NCBI RefSeq assembly: GCF_026210795.1
Contig: NC_089459.1
Location: forward strand, 2,852,001 to 2,916,000
DNA length: 64,000 nt
Direction of reading: 5' to 3'
DNA from: Rhizophagus irregularis
Taxonomy: Eukaryota > Glomeromycota > Glomeromycetes > Glomerales > Glomeraceae
Part shown: positions 34,466-47,414 of the stretch, piece after piece
Layout of the letters: every line of letters begins with the position of its first letter
Position numbering within the stretch: the first letter of the stretch is position 1
Made by a program: the position numbers and the translations under genes
Notes under the pieces: model-generated
Database searches by the model: none
The model's input: only the letters and a program-made list of their open reading frames with translations
What the model was told of the DNA's origin: nothing

Positions 34466-34798
34466 TATTAAAATGGATATAAACTGCGTCCAGGATTTCA
34501 ACGGGGAAGGCTTATTCTTTAATCGCAGTAAAACACTTATGTAGCACAGTTTATTTCCTCGTGTTACCATATTGGATCAGCAACCCGCATACAGAGTCAA
34601 GATTCGATATTATAATTTTAGATACCATTCGTTACCCTTACTTTTCATTATATAAAAAAAAAGTACATCTGCATATATGCTTGTATGCTTAGTATGTTAA
34701 TGCTAATCAATTTCATTATTTTATTTAAAATTAATTGTTTTATTATTATTAAATATTCTAATTTATTTAAAAATATGATATCCTGCTGAATCTTGTCT
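34466..34798. other. Short intergenic region between MJ1316 gene and DIS3
   Basis: 333 bp holding the presumed promoter of the MJ1316-domain gene and the 3' end of DIS3. AT-rich toward DIS3; nothing else seen. Confidence 0.5.
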
Positions 34799-37700
34799 TC
34801 ACATATTCTCAATTTTCATCTTCTTTTTTCTTCCTCCATTAGTATTTTCTCTCTTATCTTTTTTATTATTATAGTTATTCTCTTCAATTATTTCATTATT
34901 ATCAGTACTTGTATCATTGGATACACTTAATCCAGGTACAACTGGTTTGACTAATTCCAGTTTTAATTTTTGTCTCATGCCTCCTGCGCCACCTCCAACT
35001 AAATCTTCGTCTACGCTTACTTGAACTATAACTTTATCAAATAACTTGATACTTATTTTCTTACCATCTCCTGTAATACTATCTAAACTATTATCATGTG
35101 AATTGTAAATAATTAGGGATGTTGAATTTGACGCTGTTGTGTTTAGTTTTGTTTTTGAATTGTCTGATGAATATACAATTCCTTCGATACCATATCTACG
35201 ATAAAATAAAAAAAAAATAATTAGCTTAAAATCATAAATAATAATTTAATAAAAAAGAAATATAGCTAATACTTTTGTACTAAGACAACGAATCCATTCT
35301 TTAGTACACGAGTGACGTATCCTTCGACTTGTTCGGTCTTTCCTTTAAAGAAAAGATTTGTATGCAATTCTACAGAGCTCCGAGCTGCCATTTGTGCCAT
35401 TCTATGCCTATGATTTAATACATCACAAAGTTGTTCTATTTTTTTTTTATCAATAAGTTCACTACCATATACTTCATCATCATATATAGATGCAGCTAAC
35501 ATTCTATGTACAATTACGTCGGAATATCTTCGAATTGGCGACGTAAAGTGTGTATAAATCTCTGAAGCAAGTCCATAATGTCTATATTCATGCACTGAAA
35601 ATGTGCCAGAACAAAAATAGGTGGCTTGCATCATACATCTTGTTGTTAATATTCTTAATAATTTGTTGAAATATGGATCTTCGGGTAACTTTAAGATAGA
35701 GAAATTTAGTCATAAAATAATAGTAATAATAATTTGATTTCTGTACCGACAAAGTTTACATACCACTGCTTCATCTAGTGAGTCTGCCAGAGCCTTCGAT
35801 GTTTCATAATGTAACGTTAAACCAAAAGCAGAAATAGCTTTGTTTAAATTATCAAGCTTAAATGCAGTCGGAGGAGGATGCCGTCTAAAAACCATTTTAT
35901 ATATATTATTATCTTCAACTGTAAATACTAAAAATCGGTCGCATATAATTACCTTAATAGTGATGAGGCGGCAAACTTTTTATATATCTTTTCAGCTACT
36001 GATATATTAGCCAACAACATAAATTCCTCAACAAGTGCATTGGTTTCTCTCAATTCCTTCATTTCTACATCAATAGGATCTTGTGAATCAAAATCTAACT
36101 TATATCGAACTTCAGGACTTGCAAGTGTCAATGCACCACGTTCCATACGTCTTGCACGAAGTTTTTTAGCTAAATCATTTAAAACTCTAAGACCTTTTGT
36201 TAAATCATCCTGTAAGCGTCTATAACATTTTATTAGTGTTAATAACTTAAACGTGATTATGATGCAAATTAAATTAATCTAAAATTATCCCTACTGGTCA
36301 TCAATACGAGCTTGAGCTTCTTCATATGTGAAAGATTCCTTTGATGAAATAATACTCTTAGTAAAAGTAACATTAACAATTTCTGCTTCAGGGCTCAATT
36401 CCTAAATAAAAAATTATAGAAATTATATTAATCTAATTACGAAATTTATGACTGAAGTTTAATTTTAATAATTACCCAAATACATGAAAATGCGAGTCTG
36501 TCAACTTTACTTTTAAGGGAGCATAAATCTGCAAATAAATAAATAAATAAATAAAATTAACAATAGATATTCAATGAATTTAATTATTTTATTTATTTAC
36601 TTGTTCCTAATAATCCTGGCAACATATCAATACGCTTGTTAATCAAATAAACTGTTGTTCCACGTAAAGCGGCTTCTTCGTCTAGTGGAGTATTTGGTTT
36701 AACAAAATGTGTGACATCCGCAATATCTAGGAATAAAAAAATTTGTATTATTTACTGACATTCGATAAATCAAAAACCAGCAATTAAAGTTATACTAACG
36801 AACTCCAACTTCATAATTGTTGTTTGGCAATTGTCTCACATGTAAAGCGTCATCAATATCCGTACATCCTAATTATAATAAAAATGTAAGACGATCATTA
36901 ATTTACTAAATTAAAATTATATAAATGGATATATCATCGTACCGGGAGGATCAATGCTACAGACATTCAAATGTCTTAAATCGGCTCGTCTTTGTAAATG
37001 TTCATCCTTAACTACCCATAAATCACCTTCAACGGGTAAACAATTCAGGACTTGTTGTGCAAATTCTTGATGTGGCACATCATGCTCCAAAAGTAAAACT
37101 TCTGTTTCAGTTAATTTATCACCCGCAGCGCCAAGAGCTTTAACAAAATGACCCATTGGAAATCTACATCACAGAGAAATTTAAATATTAATAATATAAT
37201 TTTCGATTAAAGTATATAAATCCTTACATAGAATCCTTATGCCATGAATCGATGGCAACCAATATTCTTTGTCCCATAAGGTTTTGAGCCTGCCTAGTTC
37301 TTATATTTATTCTTGGTATTCGTCTATCTATAGGATAAACCGACACATTTTCAGACAAAGTCGATGTACTGGAACCTTTAACAGATTGTTTGTTAATGAA
37401 TCCACAATATCTATAAATCAAAATATTAGTTAAGAGAGAAAATATATTAAATTTTTTTTCTTTTTTTTTGTCAAATTTACATACGGTCTCCAATTTTTTT
37501 TAATAATCCCAACTACTTTTCCAGTAGGCTGTGGTGCTTCGAATAGATCACTATCTGCTTCTTCAGATTGTTCTTTAGGTTTGCAATTCTCTTGCAATTC
37601 TTCGGCTAAATTCTTTTCTTCCTCTATTTATAAAAAGTAATTCAATATTAAGCGTGAAATCCTATACCGAAATTTTCATTATTATGATTAGATATCTTAG

Positions 37701-39092
37701 TATCAACCTTCTTCTACAATTACTGCTGTTGGAGCCCTAAGCCATTCAGATTTCGGAAATAGTTGAACAGCAACAATATCTCCTTGGATGGCTCTATTTA
37801 AATTTTTTCTTCCAAGTATCGTTATTTGAATATCACCATTTTGAATAGATCCCTATAAATATTTAAAATATTTAATAAAAGATAAATTTAAACAGTATAA
37901 TATTTTGTCAAATCTGTAATAACCTCAAGATAATTGTGCATGCTTATATTCAAAGTTCCTTGATATAAAGTTTGATTCTTAATTCCATTTGTTATTTGTG
38001 AAGCGGAAAGATGCTAAATTAATTTTTTTTTTAAAAAAAAAATAAAATTTAGAAACTTTTTTTTTAAAAAAATAATGGGCTAAATAAAAAGTAGTTACCT
38101 CCTCATAGACGATTTTTTTGTCCTTATTATCAGAAATACGAACATTTCCGAGCATGTCAACCAATTCTGGAGTATCAATCATTCCTTCAACATATTCTCT
38201 AACTAATTAATTAACAAAGTTTAAAATTTTTAGAACTTCATAAAGGGCATGAAATGAAACTCCCAAGACCGAACTAATAAATAGTAATGAAATATATTCA
38301 TGAATAAATACCTGAGTAAGCTAATAATCCATCCTGCTTAGCTCTTTGTATATTTTCTGCATCATCTGTTAAAAGAACAATCTCAAGAGATTTTCCTTTA
38401 TCAGCAATTTGCTTAACATGAGTTGCATACCATTTAACAGCTGCCCTTATAGCTAATATCATAAGAATAAATTTAGTTTAAATTATTGTATTAAATAGTT
38501 AAAAAAAAATTAAAACAAACCTCGATCGTTTCTATCGTTTGGGGACTCTTCTTTTATACGTTCAATGAATGTATCCCTTGTATAAAATAAATTTTGTCAA
38601 TATAATCAATTTAATATTATAAATAAAAAAATTTTGTACTTACCGATGATGTTCATTGGCGAACACGTAAAATTTTCGGTTTGGGTCATTTATCATTTTT
38701 TTCAGTCTATTATATACAGATAAGCTTAAATGTCGTAATTCTTCATAAACAGTTTGCAAAATAATAACATTTTGTAAAGCTGGATGCTCAATTATATCAA
38801 TCTATTAAATATAAAAATAAGAGTGTGCGCATAGGTAAAAATCATCGTAAAAAAACCTTTCGGAAGTTGAACTTACTTGATTCATAAAAACATTCGTGTC
38901 AGGTATAATGTAATGAGGTTTTGTTACAAGTTTTGTTTTAGCTGGAATAGAACTTAATATTGGTTCAGTGTGAGAGCATATTGTGCAGCATTCAACTGAA
39001 CACCAAATATCGTCTCGAAGATAGTGTTCTTTTACAGCTTTAAAAACTTTACCACCTCGACCGCGTTTGAGGTATGATTTATTATGAAGCAT
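34799..39092 (-). CDS. DIS3: Exosome catalytic subunit DIS3/RRP44
   Basis: Hydrolytic 3'-5' exoribonuclease and endonuclease of the RNA exosome, the longest gene here, with many exons. The start [20 protein letters not shown] is the Dis3 N-terminus (an in-frame ATG also lies at 39104). The PIN endonuclease domain follows: [20 protein letters not shown] (first Asp), [13 protein letters not shown] (Glu) and [20 protein letters not shown] (later Asp). Then two cold-shock domains, with [37 protein letters not shown] and [20 protein letters not shown]. The RNB domain has [20 protein letters not shown] with its catalytic Asp cluster, [39 protein letters not shown] and [19 protein letters not shown]. 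An S1-like end and a basic Asn/Lys-rich tail close the protein ([11 protein letters not shown]). Both active sites look intact. Divergent from calcineurin B. Confidence 0.95.
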
Positions 39093-39547
39093 TATTTGAT
39101 ACAAGCACGAGGAAAGCTTAGATAAAACAACCCAAAAAAAATGAAAAATTTATTATTGATCGGCAATCAGAATCTGATTGGACATATGTTGTTATCAGTC
39201 AAAATTTCCACAAGAACGAATGAATCGATATACAATATATCAAAAACAAAAAGAAAATCTCCAATCAGTGTGAATAACTGAATAACTTATGATTAAGTTG
39301 AATGAAAACTTAAAAAAAACAAGTCCATTGAGACGAAAATCGAGACGATTCACATACGAAATACGCGGCAAAGTATGCTGCGCCTATCCAATTTGAGTGT
39401 AACTTATTTTGAATATAAATAATCTCCATACACGAAACATTGATAATTTTTTAACCCATAAATAACGGGTTAGACATATGTCAGTAGTTTATTTAGACCT
39501 AAAGTCTATATATTAGAACAAAAGAAAAGTGACTTTTTAGTCGTAAA
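39093..39547. other. Divergent promoter region DIS3 / CNB1
   Basis: 455 bp between two start codons. It includes a short patch gagacgaaaatcgagacgatt near 39330 with two gagacga copies. No gene. Confidence 0.5.
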
Positions 39548-40232
39548 ATGGGACAAGCCGATTCACGGCCTTTACAAGATATGGTTGACAAAAGCAATTG
39601 TATGTTATTTAACGAATATACTTTAGCAATCATACTTTAACTATCAAAGAATCCTAACAAATTATCCATTCTAGTCACTTCAGAAGAGATCCAAAGACTT
39701 TATAAAAGGTTTATGAAACTTGACAAAGATAGGTCAGGTTCCATTGACCGAGAAGAATTTCTTTCGATTCCACAGATTGCAAATAACCCTTTAGCGTCAA
39801 GGATGATTGCTATATTTGATGAAGATGGTGGCGGGGATGTAGATTTTAAAGAATTCATTTCTGGTTTAAGTGCTTTCAGCGCGAAAGGAAATAAAATTGA
39901 AAAATTGCGTTGTAAGTTTTGTTTCCTATTCTATAAAAAAAAACAGATCTCAAAATAACCGAAAATGATTATTTATTTTTTTTTTATTACATATAGTTGC
40001 ATTTAAAGTTTATGATATGGATAGGGATGGATTTATTTCTAATGGAGAATTGTTTCTTGTTCTAAAAATGATGGTTGGAAATAACCTTAAAGACAATCAA
40101 CTCCAACAAATTGTTGATAAAACTATCATGGAAGCTGATAAAGACATGGATGGAAAAATTTCCTTTGAGGAGTTTTGTTCAATAGTGGAGTCTACTGATA
40201 TTGCAAAAAGCTTAACTTTAACTGATTTCTAG
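39548..40232 (+). CDS. CNB1: Calcineurin regulatory subunit B
   Basis: Calcium-binding subunit of the phosphatase calcineurin, which drives calcium and stress signalling. Exons 39548-39599, 39675-39911 and 39997-40232 give 174 residues, the family length. The start [14 protein letters not shown] has the Gly2 N-myristoylation signal. Four canonical EF-hand loops are seen: [36 protein letters not shown] and [12 protein letters not shown], each with acidic residues at loop positions 1, 3 and 12; loop 2 has Gly at position 5, as in the family. The join [11 protein letters not shown] across the last intron restores the conserved linker. The 5' neighbour DIS3 is divergent and TAF11 is convergent. 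Identity is certain. Confidence 0.97.
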
Positions 40233-40575
40233 CAGAAAGAATAAGAAATATATATATAATATTAATTACATATTTATGTAGCATTCTGTGGTTTTGCTAT
40301 TATACATATAATATATAAATAATTTATTCAGTCTCCCATTTCGTAAATCCAACTTTATTATTTATATTCAAAAAAAAATATATATATATATTATTTCTTT
40401 TTTGAATTAATGTCCAAATTACTATTTTTGTTACTGATAAAACAGTTTGGAGCTAAATCTTTCTAATTTAACTTAAAAACTAAAGGTTTTAATTAAAAAT
40501 GATAAATTTCTAAATTCAAATTAATAAAAGCAATACATACCTCATCTGTCATCATTTAACCCACCTGCATTTTTG
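40233..40575. other. Convergent 3' intergenic region
   Basis: 340 bp between the convergent CNB1 and TAF11 stops, with TA runs near 40240 and 40380. No gene. Confidence 0.5.
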
Positions 40576-41649
40576 TTATTTAGTAAATAATCTCTTCTGG
40601 TAATTATGGGTTAATTTTGTCTCTTTTTTGTATCTCCGATATGCTTCGCGTAAGTGTTCTGGTGAGAGAGAGCCTGTTTCCCCCCATTCTTGTCTAACAT
40701 CAAGAGCTTTAATTTATAAAATCAAAAGAAAATTAATAAAGAAAATATTTAGACTAATTTTTACACATTATATAAATACCTTTTTCGACAATTTCGCCCA
40801 CGAATACTTTTGCGAAGCCGGCGACAACTATTGACATGTTATGTGAACATGGATGTCCAAGTATTTGCCCAACCATCTAATTAATAATAATAAAAATTTG
40901 AAAATGAACTGATATACCATAATATTATTTAAGAAAAAAAATATATAATCACTCTTTTAACATTTGGTTTGCTCAACGCTGAACGTCTGTAAACTTCATA
41001 TCGTTTCAATTGTTCTTCAGAGAAGTTATCCAATAACATCCTAAAAAAAAAATTAGTTAATATTATTTTAAAAAATTCCCATATGTATTTTTTTATTCCC
41101 CTACTTAAGTTCCTCTTTGGATCTTGTTTGACTCCATTCAGTATTTGCAGTTCCACCTAATTCTTCATCAGCATCTTCTTCCTCCTCACCTTCTTTATTA
41201 TTATCATTTACTTTGCTGCCTCCTTCAATAAGATCATTATCATGTAGTATATATTGATCAAGTTCTGAAGCAGGTGTAGGAGGTATGGAAAAATAAGCAT
41301 CGCGAGGTGTAGAAGGTGAAGTACTTGACGCTGGTGTTGTAGCCGTTCCGGTAAAAGAATCTCTTTGTAAACTCAATTTACGACCACCACTAACACCAGT
41401 TCCAGTACCACTTCCTCTTCCTCTACCTCGTGCGGAACTCCCTCTTGTGGAGCCCCCACGTGAGCCAACTCCGCCTCTTCCAGTTTTTGGAGTAGAAGCA
41501 GCACTAGCTCCACCACGTTTACCACCTCTACCTGTTGCATTGATAGGCGTTGAATATGATTTAGTCACTTTTGGTCTTTTTGAGGTACCCGCTGTCGAAG
41601 CAGAATTTTTTCTTGATATGGTGAATTCTGGTGCTTGACGTTGATCCAT
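40576..41649 (-). CDS. TAF11: Transcription factor TFIID subunit 11 (TAF11)
   Basis: Histone-fold subunit of TFIID that pairs with TAF13 and contacts TFIIA and TBP. Exon 1 (41649-about 41101) encodes a long low-complexity N-terminus: MDQRQAPEFTISRKNSAST, a Gly/Arg/Ser-rich tract (RGGSTRGSSARGRGRGSG) and an acidic stretch (EGEEEEDADEELGG). The conserved histone fold follows: MLLDNFSEEQLKRYEVYRRS, ALSKPNVKRV, MVGQILGHPCSHNMSIVVAG, FAKVFVGEIVEKALDVRQEW and GETGSLSPEHLREAYRRYKK. This matches human LLSNFSEEQLNRYEMYRRSA and VFVGEVVEEALDV. The tail ends in THNYQKRLFTK. Four or so exons; it starts 238 bp from a divergent membrane-protein gene. Identity is secure. Confidence 0.94.
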
Positions 41650-41886
41650 TTTTTTTTTAATAAGATATTTTTTTAAGATATTTTTATTAAAAAAATAATA
41701 TTTTAAGTAGAGTTTGTTAATTTGTTATTATGCATAGAAGTCGCAAAGACGATTATCCCGCACAATCCAATCGGTCCAATTAATTTACCCGTTCTAATTT
41801 AAGGTTTCTGATTATCTCATCTTTACAAGTAATTTAAAGGTAGTTAGTATAGAATAATTATCGAATAATTATCGTAAGAACCAAAA

Positions 41887-43171
41887 ATGAGACCCATGAA
41901 ACCCATCATAAACGTAGTTAGCTTATTTTTAATTTTAGTACTATTATTAATTAGTTTCCCTAAAGAACTTGGAGAAGTTCCAGAACAGGATATTGCGCGT
42001 TGGACTCGGTATCCAGCGTGGCATCCTGAAATTATTGGTTTGTAAAAATGTTTTTTTTGATTTAAACCTCAAGCCTTTCATATACTAAAACATTCTTTCA
42101 ATAAATTTTATTCTGAAATGTATAGGTTATAATTATGAAATATCTGATTCCTTAGTTTTATTGGCAATTGTGCTTACAATTGGTTCTTCTTATTTTGGAT
42201 TAAAGTGGTCAACTGAACCACCGAAACAACAAAAATATATTTCATATCTTTATAAAGATGGAACAGCAATACCAACAACAGGATTTATTCTTTTATTGTC
42301 TTTTTATATATCACTAACAGGAATGGCTGAAATTACTTATTGGTTATTTGATGTTGGTAAATTATGGAGTGTTACAGGTTCTTTACACAATGTATTGGAA
42401 GTTGCAATTTTACTTTTACTACATAATGGAGGAAAACTAAAATCAAATTTAACTTTTGCCTGGTTGGGAGGATATATTTTATTGGTAACTATATTAAGTA
42501 TGAAATTATCATGGCCTTATGATGGGATTTGGTTTAAAATTCAAGGTAAATCTATGAATTTATTCTTAATTTATTCATACCGGATTCTTTTGTTAACACT
42601 TTTCTTTACAATCTAGGTCTTTGTACAGACTATGCTGTAATTATTCAGTTTATTCGTATTTATTTCTCAACGCGTAAAAATCTCCGTGAAGCAAATGATG
42701 AACAACTTCCATTAAATACTGATGAGCAAGTTATTCTTTCTACCTCGACGAATAAAATATCTTATGATGAATTTTTTCCAGATAGCGTTTCTCATCCAGA
42801 TCAACTTATATTATTGATTTTAGGTTCAATTGCACATTTAATTGGTAATATCGCGAATAGTATTTGGATACGAAGTACTTTAGCGTAAGCTTGATTTTTC
42901 TTTTTTTATTTTTTATTCTCCGAAACGCATACATATATTAATGTGATTCTTCCAAATTGTTAGGTTTCAAATATTTCAATTAAGCTATGTTGTAACTTGG
43001 CCTTTATATGCTTACTATATATATGTTGATACTCATTGTGCTGGTATGTTTCAACAAAAACGTATTTACTTACCTGACACTAGACGTTGGAAAGTCATAT
43101 GTGTTATAATTTCGACTTTTATTTTAAGTATTGGTTCGGTTAGATTTGCAATATTTGTACAAAGTTTGTAA
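41887..43171 (+). CDS. Unknown polytopic membrane protein
   Basis: Four exons. The start MRPMKPIINVVSLFLILVLL is a signal-anchor-like hydrophobic stretch followed by a short lumenal-looking part (ARWTRYPAWHPEIIG). Further hydrophobic segments: SLVLLAIVLTIGSSYFGL, GFILLLSFYISLTGMAEITY, LHNVLEVAILLLLHNGG, LAWLGGY-like FAWLGGYILLVTILSMKL, YAVIIQFIRIYF, LILLILGSIAHLIGNIAN, YVVTWPLYAYYIY and VICVIISTFILSIGSV. That makes about eight or nine membrane spans. Between spans 6 and 7 is a charged loop of about 50 residues (STRKNLREANDEQLPLNTDE). I do not recognise the family; the conserved-looking polar sites within spans (GMAEITYW, HNVLEV) may be useful for a search. The gene is well formed, with sound splice sites. 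Confidence 0.8.
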
Positions 43172-43791
43172 TCTACCTTATTTATAAATTCAAAAACAAA
43201 ATAAAATAGACAACCGAAAAAAAATACTCGTGATCAAAAATCCAGCGTTTAATATTACAATCTTAAATGATTGGAAAATAAGAATAAAAATAACTTTTTT
43301 TCTTCAAATTTTGGTTGCATGTGACTTTATTTGAAAGTCACGGAATTTATAAAACTTTTTTTTATTAATTTTTATGAGCAATGTAATGTAAACCAGATAA
43401 TTAAATTGGTTCAGCCTTAAACGGAAATTACTAATGCAATCAAAACCCTAATAATTATACTAAAACCCGAATCTCATCATACCCAATCCTCGATGTACAG
43501 TATTGGAATTTGATGGACATTAAACTCATCGATGAAAGGCATTTGATTTATCGTTAAATATAACAAATTGAATTTGAAGTTTAGAAAATAAAATAATATA
43601 TTTAAACAAATATCAGTAAAATGCGCTTACTATTAATAAGTATTTAGGATAAATGTGATATGTGCACTCGTTATAGAGTCTTAATATTAATAATAATTAA
43701 ATCTTACCCTCACGTTCAATACTGAACACTTTCTTATATAACCCCATCAATAAAAGCTTTGCTGCAATCAGCTTCAGTCAAATATTATAAT
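43172..43791. other. Convergent 3' intergenic region, no gene seen
   Basis: 620 bp between the membrane-protein stop and the TIM9 stop. AT-rich, no coding signature. Confidence 0.5.
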
Positions 43792-44452
43792 TTACTGACC
43801 ACCAAACCACCCTCCACCACCAGATCGACTACCGAGATTCTGTTGTGCTTGAGCCGCCATGTTTTGATTATATTCTGCAAATCTTTGTCCTACTCTTTCA
43901 TTATGTTTTAAAAATTTATCGGTACATCGTTGAATACACGTTTCCTACAATGTTTTAGTTTTAATAAAAGTATTAGATTAATATGACATTAAAGTGTTGA
44001 TTAGATATAATTTACCTCTTTTGTTGTTAACGTTTTCGAAGTGAAATCATTAATACAATCATTAAAACATCTATCAACCAAGTTTGAATAAAACTTCATA
44101 AAATCTCTCATCTAAAATAATTTTATTATAATATTATTTTAAATTAATAAATATGAAATATTTTAAGCAACGTTGTACTCAGTCGTGCATAAATAATGTA
44201 TACTGTTCAAATAATGTTTAAAAGATTTAACAATTTTTTTATATTTCAAATTTAGTTCATTATGTAAATTTTAGATAAAAATGTTCGAAAGGTAGTATTA
44301 AGAAAAAACCAAAATAAAAAAAATAAAAATGACAATTGTATCATATTAAATAAACATTTAAATTAACAACAGTAAAAAATAAAAACCTGCTTCTGTTCAA
44401 GTAATTTCAAAATATGCGCTCTTTCAGCATCATTGTAATGTGAATAGTCCAT
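43792..44452 (-). CDS. TIM9: Mitochondrial inner-membrane import chaperone Tim9
   Basis: Small Tim protein of the intermembrane space; with Tim10 it forms a hexamer that escorts hydrophobic precursors. Three exons encode about 104 residues. The start [20 protein letters not shown] is followed by [20 protein letters not shown] and the twin CX3C motifs: CFNDC and CIQRC, 23 residues between the cysteines C4 and C3 of the pair. [16 protein letters not shown] and [19 protein letters not shown] match Tim9 over Tim10. It ends in a Gly-rich tail, [13 protein letters not shown]. An import neighbour gene (NDUFS1, divergent) follows. Identity is secure. Confidence 0.95.
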
Positions 44453-44627
44453 ATTAACCCGAAAAAACAATTTTTTTTAGACTTTTTTTTATCATAAATT
44501 TTTATCATGAATTAAAAGGTAACACAGATAATCAGTTCACTAAAAATGTGTGTAACCCAAAGCCATACGTATTAGTAGTATACACAAGTTACAACCCAAT
44601 AATTTCGAATTTCTCGCATATTATCAA

Positions 44628-47094
44628 ATGTCGAAAATTCTTTCCAATTCAACTCTCACAAGAAGATTCGGCCCCCTCGTACACAGAACCATAGGTATAG
44701 CTCATAGTAATATTGATGCCTTACAAATTCTGGTGAACACTACATTAATCTTAACTGGTTCAATTTTTTTTTTTTTTAAGGAGTTCGTGCTTTCAACTTA
44801 AGTACGCCTAGAAAACAAGAAATTGAAGTATTTGTAGATAACAATCCTGTTACGATAGAACAAGGAAGTGCTGTAATTCAAGCATGCGAAAAGGCTGGCT
44901 ATACAATACCTCGCTTCTGCTATCACGAGGTCTGTTAAACTATCCAAGTTAATTGACTTATCAAAATAAGAGATTTCAAAACTTATTTGAATTTGGATCA
45001 AAATTAGCGGTTATCTGTTGCCGGTAATTGCCGAATGTGTCTTGTTGAATTGGAAAGGTCACCAAAACCTATCGCTTCTTGCGCAATGCCTGTTATGCCT
45101 GGAATGAAAATAAAAACTGATACACCACTTGTGAAAAAGGCACGTGAAGGTGTAATGGAATTTTTATTAGCTAATCACCCTTTAGATTGTCCAATTTGTG
45201 ATCAAGGTGGGGAATGTGATTTGCAAGACCAAGCCGTACGTTATGGTAGTGATCGAGGTAGATTTCATGAAATTGCCGGAAAACGTGCAGTTGAAGATAA
45301 AGATTTTGGACCTTTAGTTAAAACGAGTATGAATAGATGTATTCATTGTACTCGCTGTGTTAGATTCGCGAATGAAGTTGCAGGAGTTCCAGATTTAGGT
45401 ACAACTGGAAGAGGCAGCGAAATGCAAATTAGTACCTATATTGAACGTACATTAAATTCAGAAATGTCTTCAAATATCATTGATTTATGCCCTGTTGGTG
45501 CATTAACTGCAAAACCATATGCTTTTTCATATCGACCATGGGAACTTAAAACAACAGAATCGATTGATGTTTTAGATGCTATTGGTAGTAATATTAGAGT
45601 AGATTCAAGAGGAGTGGAGGTTATGCGAATCTTGCCTAAATTAAACGAAGAAGTGAATGAAGAATGGATTTCTGATAAAACCCGATTTGCTTTTGATGGG
45701 TTAAAGAGGCAGAGACTTACTATGCCCTTAGTTCGTCAAGCTGGTAAATTTGTAGCTGTTACATGGGAACAGGCCCTATTACATGTTGCTAACGAAATTC
45801 ATAAGGTTAAAGGTTCTGAAGCAAAAGCAATTGCCGGTCAGCTTGTAGACACTGAAAGTTTAGTTGCTCTTAAGGATCTATTTAATCGCATTGGTTCAGA
45901 TAATTTTGCCATGGATACTGCTAATGGATCTCAAGTACCTGCTCATGGTGCTGATTTTAGGTCAAATTACCTTTTGAACAATAAGATTATTGGTGTTGAC
46001 AAAGCTGATGTATTGTTATTAGTGGGCACTAATCCACGTCATGAAGGCCCTATACTCAATACTAGGATTTTTAAGAGTTATGTTCATAATGGTTTGGATG
46101 TTGGATTAATAGGCCATGCTGTCGATACTACTTATGAATATGATCACGTTGGTACTAATAGCGAAGCACTTGAAAGTATACTAAATGAAAGTCATCCATT
46201 CTCTAAAAAGATTGCTGAAGCCAAGAGACCAATGGTTATAGTTGGTAGTGGTGTCCTAGATAATCCTGATTCCGAATACGTGTTTTCTACAGTATCCAAA
46301 ATAGCAAAAAAACATGAGAATTTGTTCTTCCAAGACGACGATTGGAATGGATACAACGTATTACAAAGGGTTAGTATATCGTTACATATCGTATTAAAAA
46401 TAAATTAATATTAATATTCATATTTGTTTGCAATATATTGATAGTCTGCAAGTCGAGCTGCAGCTTATGATGTAGGATTTATTCCATCTGCAGAAACTTC
46501 AAAAATCACACCTAAGTTCCTTTATTTATTGGGCGCGGATGAAATTACTCCGCAAGATATACCAAAAAATGCATTTGTAGTTTACCAGGGACATCATGGT
46601 GATACTGGTGCACATTATGCTGATGTAATCCTTCCTGGAGCTGCTTATACAGAAAAGAGTGTTACATATGTAAACACTGAGGGTCGATCACAGTTGACAC
46701 GGGCAGCGGTCCCACCTCCAGGTGCTGCACGTGAGGATTGGAAGGTAATTATTATTATTATTATTATTATTCTAATCTTTATTTAACAAAAATGTACATT
46801 TATTAGATCATCCGGGCCTTATCGGAGGTAGCTGGTATTACATTACCATATGATAATATATATTCACTTCGCAATCGTATGAATGATATTGCTCCACATC
46901 TTACACGATATGATCTTGTTGAAAATGTGATTAATCCTGGATTAGGTCTTACACAACTAATGAATAAAACCATAAAATCAACAGGAGCTATATTCAAGTC
47001 TGTGATCCAAGATTATTATATGACTGATAGTATTTCACGGTCTAGTCAAACAATGGCCAAGTGCTCTGCTGCTTTTACAGATAATGGGAAATAG
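44628..47094 (+). CDS. NDUFS1: NADH:ubiquinone oxidoreductase 75-kDa subunit (complex I, NDUFS1/Nuo78)
   Basis: Largest core subunit of the peripheral arm of mitochondrial complex I. The start [20 protein letters not shown] is a presequence. The 2Fe-2S domain has [20 protein letters not shown] and [14 protein letters not shown]; the next cluster has [20 protein letters not shown], with the His ligand; then [16 protein letters not shown] and [19 protein letters not shown]. All cysteine ligands are present. The molybdopterin-like domain follows ([33 protein letters not shown]-like [18 protein letters not shown]) and the tail [41 protein letters not shown] large single exon (about 45010-46370) carries most of it; about five exons in total. 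The presence of full complex I fits a filamentous fungus rather than budding yeast. Confidence 0.96.
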
Positions 47095-47414
47095 AAACTG
47101 ATGTTTAAAAAAATAGACATCACAATATTACTTATCACATTATGAAATTATTTATGGATTTATTGTATAAATAAAAAAAAATGAGTTTTAAATAGTAAAA
47201 ACTTTACTATTGCCTTCCATTATTGATAGTATTAATTAACTATACTATATTAATTCTTAACAAGGTGGGTTATACAGATAATAAATCAGTGACCAAATTA
47301 TCAAATACTATACTTTTACATTGTATAATAACCTTTTTATTTATATTATTGAGCCGTAATACTAAGAACGCCTTAACTGTTAAAGTACTTTAATTTTGAA
47401 TTAATAGAAATTAT
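47095..47414. other. Convergent 3' intergenic region
   Basis: 320 bp between NDUFS1 and DDX11 stops; AT-rich, no gene. Confidence 0.5.
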
